From assembly GCA_030538175.1 (NCBI GenBank), contig JAUNUL010000037.1, positions 1 through 12,226 on the forward strand: DNA of 12,226 bases, written 5' to 3'. Source of the DNA: Propionibacteriaceae bacterium (GTDB taxonomy: Bacteria > Actinomycetota > Actinomycetes > Propionibacteriales > Propionibacteriaceae). Of this stretch, positions 6,764 to 12,226 are shown piece after piece. Numbering within the stretch: position 1 is the stretch's first letter; the number at the start of each line of letters is the position of its first letter. Both the position numbers and the translations under genes were made by a program. Under the pieces are notes generated by a model. The model did not search any database, was not told the origin of the DNA, and worked only from the letters and a program-made list of their open reading frames with translations.

Positions 6764-6789
6764 AACACCCACCGGCGCGGGGCTATTCC
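6764..6789 (-). promoter_or_regulatory. Sigma-R/sigma-H-type (disulfide stress) promoter of thioredoxin
   Basis: Read on the minus strand, GGAAT (6789-6785) is followed by exactly 18 bases and then GTT (6766-6764). This is the known Streptomyces sigma-R / mycobacterial sigma-H consensus, GGAAT-N18-GTT. Thioredoxin-system genes are classic members of that regulon. The predicted start is near 6757, giving a leader of about 28 bases. Confidence 0.7.
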
Positions 6790-6805
6790 CACCGCTGGAG
6801 CGTCC

Positions 6806-7846
6806 TCAGCTGTCCTGGTTCAAGGTGGCGACGATGTCATCACCGATGTCACGGATGACCCGTCCGGGTCCGATGGTGCGTCCGGCGACCGTCGAAACCA
6901 AGTGGGACAGCCCCGGAAGTGCCTCATCGGGTGGTGCAGCACCCTCGACGCCACCGAGCAGGAGTGGATTCTGCCCGTCCTTCCACGGCTGGGTGAGCCG
7001 CGTCCATGTGCGCAGCCAGGCGTCGGAGATCTCCTGCACCGATGGCACACCGAAGAAGTGACCGACCGGCGCGTGGTGTCGCAGCGCCACGATGGGTGAG
7101 TCCACATAGAGCAACGCCAGTCGGACGCGGGCGTCGAGATCGCGGCGTACGTCCATCGACGGGGCGACCGCCCAACGACAGGGGTTGGGGCAGGTTTCCC
7201 CGACATCGGGCCGCTCCCCGGCCCCGATCGTGGCGTGGTTCATCGCGCACACGGCGAGGGTGTCGCCGAGGCGGGAGTGGAACTTGTCGAGATAGGCGGT
7301 ATACCCCGCCAAGTCCCCATTGCACGCGTTCAGGGACCGCCTCGCGGTCGCCCGCATCGCCGAATTGTGGGGGCAATCGGGGTCATCGGTCCCCCAACGC
7401 TCACCGACGGACTTGCCCATCCGCAACGGATCACCACCGTGGCCCAGCACGGATTCCCAGGCGAGCTGGCAGAGATATTCCCCAATCAGGTGTGCCGTCA
7501 CGACGACCTGCAGCGGCTCGTGCCGCAGGGCCCGCAGTTCGGTGACCTCCAGCATCAGCTCATAGAGGGGCACCAAGGACCGCAGGGCACCGCGTTCAGC
7601 ATCCTGCGGCTCCAGCGGAAAACAGGACTGCCGCAAGCGGTTGGCCCAGCCGGTGTTGAATCCCTTCGCGATGGTGCCGAAGTCCTCGGCGTCCAGGTCG
7701 AGGACCCGTTTGGCTGCCGTCGCCAGTGCGTACGCCCGCCGCTCCGCTTTGGCTGTGCGGCCCTTCGCCGGCCTGTTGTGCAACAGCGCGGCAACCGCGT
7801 CATACCAATGCCCATCGAGCAGGGCATGGACTGAGGGATCAATCAC
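6806..7846 (-). CDS. Protein of unknown function coupled to the iron repressor gene
   Basis: I do not recognise this 346-residue protein. The GTG start at 7846 overlaps the end of dtxR (GTGATTGA), implying coupled translation; no clear ribosome binding site is present. The frame stays open upstream to 7969, but only as antisense-like sequence within dtxR. It has no signal peptide or obvious transmembrane helix. The N-terminal third is helical and basic (AKGRTAKAERRAYALATAAKR). Residues 86-132 look like a helical core (LVPLYELMLEVTELRALRHE, then HLIGEYLCQLAWE). Cys and His cluster in the middle: Cys158/His160 (CPH), Cys175, Cys200/His204 and Cys219-x3-Cys223 (CPNPC), which could bind a metal. 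The order SIS protein, iron repressor, this gene suggests one transcript. An iron-related role is inference. Confidence 0.75.
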   Translation of the reverse strand: MIDPSVHALLDGHWYDAVAALLHNRPAKGRTAKAERRAYALATAAKRVLDLDAEDFGTIAKGFNTGWANRLRQSCFPLEPQDAERGALRSLVPLYELMLEVTELRALRHEPLQVVVTAHLIGEYLCQLAWESVLGHGGDPLRMGKSVGERWGTDDPDCPHNSAMRATARRSLNACNGDLAGYTAYLDKFHSRLGDTLAVCAMNHATIGAGERPDVGETCPNPCRWAVAPSMDVRRDLDARVRLALLYVDSPIVALRHHAPVGHFFGVPSVQEISDAWLRTWTRLTQPWKDGQNPLLLGGVEGAAPPDEALPGLSHLVSTVAGRTIGPGRVIRDIGDDIVATLNQDS

Positions 7847-8522
7847 CGTTCGACGCTTCGGCGTAGAGCTGCTCAGCGGATTCCCGGTCGACAACCGTGC
7901 TGCCGGCGGCGGTCGTGAGGCGATAACCGTCCTCGACCTCAACCACCACCACGGAGGTCCCCGGCACAATGTCGTTGCGGCGCAACTCGCCCAACAGATC
8001 CGTGGCCGTTTGCAGGTTCTCGCCGATCCGGCGGATCACGACGCGGAAGACCCCGGAGGCCACCAAGTGCGGCAAGGACGCCCGCGGTCCGGGCCCGGTC
8101 GGCACCCCCGTGTCGTCGGCCTCGGGGATCGGGTTGCCATAGGGCGAGTCGATCGGATCACCGAGCAACACGACGAGGCGTTCCTCAACATCATCGGAGA
8201 TCACGTGTTCCCAGCGGCAGGCCTCGTCGTGCACGTTCTCCCAGTCGACACCGATGATGTCGGTCAGCAGGCGTTCGGCGAGACGGTGCTTGCGCATGAC
8301 CCGCACGGCACGTTCCCGACCCTCGGGGCTCAACTCGATGTGACGTTCGCCAGTGACGCGCAGCAGACCGTCGCGCTCCATGCGGGCGACCGTCTGCGAC
8401 ACAGTCGGGCCGCTTTGCCGCAGCCGTTCGGCGATGCGCGCACGAAGGGGCACGATGCCCTCTTCCTCTAGTTCATAGATCGTGCGCAAATACATCTCAG
8501 TCGTGTCGATGAGGTCACTCAC
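7839..8522 (-). CDS. dtxR: Iron-dependent transcriptional repressor, DtxR/IdeR family
   Basis: This is a 227-residue Fe(II)-activated repressor. The N-terminal winged helix (about 1-73) carries the recognition region SGPTVSQTVARMERDGLL. The dimerisation and metal-binding domain follows (74-140), with an SH3-like C-terminal domain (about 155-227). With the GTG at 8522 as start, every metal ligand falls on the DtxR number: Met10, Cys102, Glu105 and His106 (ancillary and primary sites) and His79, Glu83 and His98. That argues for this start over the GTG at 8531 three codons earlier, and for iron rather than the manganese-type MntR, which lacks the cysteine. AGGTGG lies five bases upstream of the chosen start. 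An iron-box-like site lies at 8533-8551, suggesting autoregulation. The SIS gene ends 42 bases upstream and the unknown gene at 7846 overlaps its end. Confidence 0.95.
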   Translation of the reverse strand: MSDLIDTTEMYLRTIYELEEEGIVPLRARIAERLRQSGPTVSQTVARMERDGLLRVTGERHIELSPEGRERAVRVMRKHRLAERLLTDIIGVDWENVHDEACRWEHVISDDVEERLVVLLGDPIDSPYGNPIPEADDTGVPTGPGPRASLPHLVASGVFRVVIRRIGENLQTATDLLGELRRNDIVPGTSVVVVEVEDGYRLTTAAGSTVVDRESAEQLYAEASNGD

Positions 8523-8532
8523 AGCGCCCACC

Positions 8533-8551
8533 TTAGGCTATCCTCACCAGG
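8533..8551 (-). promoter_or_regulatory. Iron-box-like DtxR/IdeR operator upstream of dtxR
   Basis: The plus-strand sequence TTAGGCTATCCTCACCAGG matches the DtxR consensus TTAGGTTAGCCTAACCTAA at 13 of 19 positions, with the left half best (TTAGG-TA) and CCT-ACC in the right half. It ends 10 bases before the GTG at 8522. On the minus strand it overlaps a -10-like TAGCCT (8540-8535). This suggests an internal promoter in the SIS-dtxR transcript repressed by the gene's own product. Confidence 0.5.
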
Positions 8552-8564
8552 CTTCAGCGCCCGT

Positions 8565-9442
8565 TCAGTCATCATCATGCTGCACGGAGCGGGTGAGGTT
8601 GCTGGGCACGTCCGGGGACAGCCCCAGCTTCATCGCCCGGCCCACCGCCAGACGTTGCGTCAGGATGAGTTCAGCCATCGGATCCCGACGACACTCGACC
8701 AACGTGGCCCCGGTCTCCCGGATCCGTTGCGCCAGGCCATACGGCGTCGGGCAGAGCAGCCACACCATGCGCCCAGGTTCGGCCACCGCGATCGGGCCAT
8801 GGCGATAGTCCATCGCCGGATAGGACTCCGACCAGGACCTCGCACACTGCCGGAACTTGAGGGCAGCCTCGTGAGCGAGCCCCACCGTCCAGGCCTGCCC
8901 GAGATAGGTGACCTGTTCGACATCGACCTCGTCATCGGTCAGGCGCACCTGCAGCGCCTCGCGGGCCTCGGCGACCACGCGTTCGAGATCGTGGCCCACC
9001 CACGCCCGCGTCAACGCCAGGGCCGTCGTCGCGAACCGGGTCTGGACCACCGATGCCTCGTCGGCGAAGGAGAGGTCGATGACCTCGTCGGCGAGCTCTG
9101 CGGTCAGCGCATCCTCGAAGTTGCCCAGCAGGGCAAGGGTGGGCACTCGACCGCGTACGTCCCGCAGCAGGCGATTGATGTCGGTGGTGATGCCGGAGCG
9201 GGTGAGGGCCACGATCCGGTCGTAGTGGCGGGTGTGCGGGAATTCCGAGGCCACATAGGCATCCGATTCCCCCTTCCCCGCGCCTTCGCGCAGGGCCGCC
9301 ATGGATTGGGCCATATAGCCCGCTGTGCCCGTCCCGACGAACGCCACGCGTTCACCGTCGCGGGGCAGCACTCCAGCCACCTCTCCCAGCATGTCGGCGG
9401 CCTGCTGCCAGCAGTCCGGTTGCGAGTGGATCTCGTCATCGG

Positions 9443-9455
<13 letters not shown>
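8565..9455 (-). CDS. SIS-domain phosphosugar-binding protein (AgaS/GlmS isomerase-like)
   Basis: The 296-residue protein has two SIS domains like the isomerase half of glucosamine-6-phosphate synthase, without the glutaminase domain. The first (about 20-150) has VAFVGTGTAGYMA at 38-49 and a phosphate-binding TRSGITTDI loop at 85-93, followed by DEASVVQTRF at 132-141. The second (about 180-285) has HEAALKFRQ at 195-203 with Glu196, and YRHGPIAV at 217-224. Members bind or deaminate/isomerise amino-sugar phosphates in the cytoplasm; the substrate here is unknown. ATG at 9455 is the start. GGAGG is only one base away, and TAGGTT lies six bases upstream, so a leaderless transcript is possible. 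An SIS gene next to a DtxR-type repressor also occurs in streptomycetes, from memory. Confidence 0.88.
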
Positions 9456-10737
<1,282 letters not shown>

Positions 10738-11937
10738 TCAGGGCTTGATCGCCGGGCGCAGCTGGGTGGGCTCGTCGTCCGGCGGCGTGTCGGGTGGGAG
10801 CCCCGCGTCCGGGAACGGCGTACGCTGCACATCCCCTGCTGGCCCGTCGTCCGCAGGGGTATCCCAACTGCGCCGAGCGGGCGCGGCGACAGGTTGTTCC
10901 GCACCTTTGCCGCGCAGGAAGACGACCACGGCGGACACGATCGCGACGAGGAAAGCCAGCGCAAGTGCCGTATAGGTGCCGCTGCGATTGACTCCAACCG
11001 AATCCAGGACGCTGCCGGTGTCCTCCGGTGGTGGGGGAAGCGGGCTCGGCGGTGGGCTTTCCCCAGCCGGGGGAACCTCATCCAGGGCCGCCGGGATCGG
11101 CACCCGCAGGACGCGCGACTGCGCCCCCTCGGAGCCGATCAACAGCACCTGGTCGGTCATGCTGACCGTCAGCGACTCACCTTGGGGCTGGAACGGCAAC
11201 CGCGCCCGGGCCACGCTGGCATGGCTCTCCGGGTCGAGGACCTCAAGGCTCAGATAGGTCCGGACCGCGAACTGACCCGATGGCAGCACGGTCGCGTCGG
11301 TCACCCAGGCCGGCGCGTCGGCGACCCGGGTGAGCTCATTGCGGCCGCCGGTGGTGAGCTGCTCGGGTGCGAGATAGATCCCGCCCGTGGGGGCTTTCGT
11401 GACGATGCGGATCCGGCCTGATTCCTCGACGAGGATCGCTTCGGCGTCGTGGGGACCGTCGGGATAGGTGAACTCATAGGTCGTGAACGAACTCCCCCGG
11501 TCGACGCCCGGGGTGGGTGCGTTGATGACATAGATCCGCACGGATTCACGCTGGGCCTGATTGTCGCCGATGTCAGCGACATAGAGCCGGCCGTTGGCAT
11601 AGGCGATCGCCTCGACGTCCACGGGATCGGCGTCGAACTCCACGGTGCCGCGCGTACGCCCATCCGGGCCGATCGCATAAACGACTCCGCGGTCACCGGA
11701 ATCGTTGATCGTCCAGAACACGTTGTTGTCGGTGTCGCGGGCCAGCCCGGAGGATTCGGTGACGCGCTGGTCAGTGATCGTGAAGGCGAGTTCACCGGCG
11801 GGTGGGGGTGTCTCCGCGTGCGCCACAGGGACGATCCCGAGCATCGCCACCGCACATCCACTCAGCGCGAGCACAACGCGGCGCGACTGGGTGCGATAAA
11901 CGTGGCGCATCCGTGCGCGATAGGTGTCAGGTGACAT
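10738..11937 (-). CDS. Secreted, membrane-anchored beta-propeller-like protein
   Basis: The 399-residue protein begins with a signal peptide (residues 1-41, cleavage after AHA). SRRVVLALSG at 18-27 resembles a twin-arginine motif, so Tat export is possible. Residues about 48-285 contain blade-like repeats: ESSGLARDTDNNVFWTINDSG, DPVDVEAIAYANGRLYVADIGDN, and HDAEAILVEESGRIRIVTKA. These suggest an NHL/SdiA-regulated or esterase-like propeller outside the cell. A Pro-rich linker (about 289-306) leads to one transmembrane helix (322-342) and a basic then acidic Pro-rich cytoplasmic tail. The frame is open upstream to 12141, but ATG at 11937 has GGGGAA eight bases before it and is followed by the signal peptide; ATG at 11910 is an alternative. 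The stop abuts the serC stop. No catalytic motif is clear, so the function is unknown. Confidence 0.85.
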   Translation of the reverse strand: MSPDTYRARMRHVYRTQSRRVVLALSGCAVAMLGIVPVAHAETPPPAGELAFTITDQRVTESSGLARDTDNNVFWTINDSGDRGVVYAIGPDGRTRGTVEFDADPVDVEAIAYANGRLYVADIGDNQAQRESVRIYVINAPTPGVDRGSSFTTYEFTYPDGPHDAEAILVEESGRIRIVTKAPTGGIYLAPEQLTTGGRNELTRVADAPAWVTDATVLPSGQFAVRTYLSLEVLDPESHASVARARLPFQPQGESLTVSMTDQVLLIGSEGAQSRVLRVPIPAALDEVPPAGESPPPSPLPPPPEDTGSVLDSVGVNRSGTYTALALAFLVAIVSAVVVFLRGKGAEQPVAAPARRSWDTPADDGPAGDVQRTPFPDAGLPPDTPPDDEPTQLRPAIKP

Positions 11938-11978
11938 GGACGAACTTCCCCGAGGCTGCGGACAGGCTATGGCCGATG

Positions 11979-12080
11979 TCATGTGTTGACCAGACCGTTG
12001 ACCACCGCTGCGATCACCACGATCACGACGATCACCACCAGGACTCCGGACACGATGATGCGGCGGACACGAGGATTCAC
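11979..12080 (-). CDS. Possible 33-residue single-pass membrane microprotein
   Basis: A GTG frame (12080 to the stop at 11979) encodes MNPRVRR, then about 20 Val/Ile/Ala/Leu residues, ending NGLVNT. The arrangement is a short basic N-terminus, one membrane helix and a short polar tail. Third positions are about 80 percent G/C. GGAGGG abuts the GTG, too close for a normal ribosome binding site, but TAGCGT lies exactly six bases upstream, so the message may be leaderless. It is divergent from the membrane protein at 12104 and ends 41 bases before the start of the gene at 11937, with which it may be co-transcribed. I recognise no family. Confidence 0.45.
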   Translation of the reverse strand: MNPRVRRIIVSGVLVVIVVIVVIAAVVNGLVNT

Positions 12081-12086
12081 CCCTCC

Positions 12087-12096
12087 ACGCTACCCT
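12087..12096. promoter_or_regulatory. Overlapping divergent -10-like elements
   Basis: TAGCGT on the minus strand (12092-12087) ends six bases before the GTG at 12080. TACCCT on the plus strand (12091-12096) ends seven bases before the GTG at 12104. They share two base pairs. Both distances put transcription starts at the start codons, which fits a bidirectional promoter giving two leaderless messages. No convincing -35 elements are present. Confidence 0.35.
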
Positions 12097-12103
12097 CGTC
12101 AGC

Positions 12104-12226
12104 GTGGAATCCCCGACCACCGGCACGCCCCGGACCATCATTGCCCAGGGTTGGAGCCGGGCCCGCTATGCCCTCGTCCTGGGCCTGAGCGCGACCGCGT
12201 TGGCATTGTTCGTGCTGTGGTCGCTC
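12104..12226 (+). CDS. N-terminus of a membrane protein, cut by the window end
   Basis: From GTG at 12104 the frame is open for 41 codons to the end of the window. A polar N-terminus (MESPTTGTPRTIIAQGWSRA) is followed by a hydrophobic segment (YALVLGLSATALALFVLWSL, residues 22-41) that looks like a first transmembrane helix. Third codon positions are nearly 90 percent G/C. No ribosome binding site is visible; TACCCT seven bases upstream suggests a leaderless start. The family cannot be named from this much. Confidence 0.6.
   Translation, partial: MESPTTGTPRTIIAQGWSRARYALVLGLSATALALFVLWSL

Noticed and set aside
6730..6792. Upstream extension of thioredoxin
   Set aside because: It would cover the sigma-R-type promoter and add 21 residues absent from the family; ATG at 6729 has a ribosome binding site.
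7847..7969. Upstream extension of the dtxR-coupled unknown protein
   Set aside because: It lies wholly inside dtxR, is rich in Arg/Pro/Ser as out-of-frame sequence is, and the GTG at 7846 gives a natural operon overlap.
12007..12042. Apparent tandem repeat of GATCAC-like units
   Set aside because: The spacing is irregular and is explained by alternating Val and Ile codons on the minus strand.

Overview
The window comes from a high-GC Gram-positive bacterium, an actinobacterium and probably close to the Propionibacteriaceae. The support is the strong G/C bias at third codon positions on both strands, frequent GTG starts, a canonical DtxR/IdeR iron repressor, an actinobacterial SerC, and promoter-like TANNNT -10 elements. 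Placement below the phylum is inference. It looks like ordinary chromosome: I see no insertion sequence, phage gene or CRISPR array. No stretch longer than 300 bases lacks a gene; the longest is 6135-6387.

Layout. 7-2473 (minus): an S45 penicillin-acylase-type Ntn hydrolase, broken by a frameshift near 1261-1270. 2520-2546: a near-perfect CIRCE (HrcA) operator in the divergent intergenic region. 2592-4152 (plus): a CxxC/CxxC zinc-ribbon protein with a Ser/Thr-rich tail (FmdB family, resembling the mycobacterial redox chaperone Ruc), a membrane-anchored SAF-domain protein, and mscL. A bidirectional terminator at 4171-4202 separates these from a minus-strand pair: a eukaryotic-type UTP-glucose-1-phosphate uridylyltransferase and a translationally coupled small unknown protein. 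6062-6134: tRNA-Arg(CCU), followed by a gene-free stretch that looks like a roughly 120-nt structured RNA with its own -10 element and terminator. 6388-6729 (minus): thioredoxin, preceded by an exact GGAAT-N18-GTT sigma-R/sigma-H-type promoter.

6806-9455 (minus) reads in the order SIS-domain protein, then the DtxR/IdeR iron repressor with an iron-box-like operator just upstream, then a start-overlapping protein of unknown function. A 54-codon frame (9443-9607) may head this operon. 9622-10737 (plus): serC. It meets, end to end with no spacer, a secreted and membrane-anchored beta-propeller-like protein (10738-11937, minus). Upstream of that gene lie a possible 33-residue membrane microprotein (minus) and the start of a plus-strand membrane protein that runs off the window. 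Their putative -10 elements overlap.

How the genes work together. Several loci are stress or homeostasis functions, each with a recognisable regulatory site: CIRCE for the redox chaperone, a sigma-R-type promoter for thioredoxin, and an iron box for the iron repressor. The points most worth checking are the CIRCE-controlled Ruc-like gene, the unrecognised structured RNA at about 6241-6363, the dtxR-coupled unknown protein with clustered Cys/His, and the short frames.
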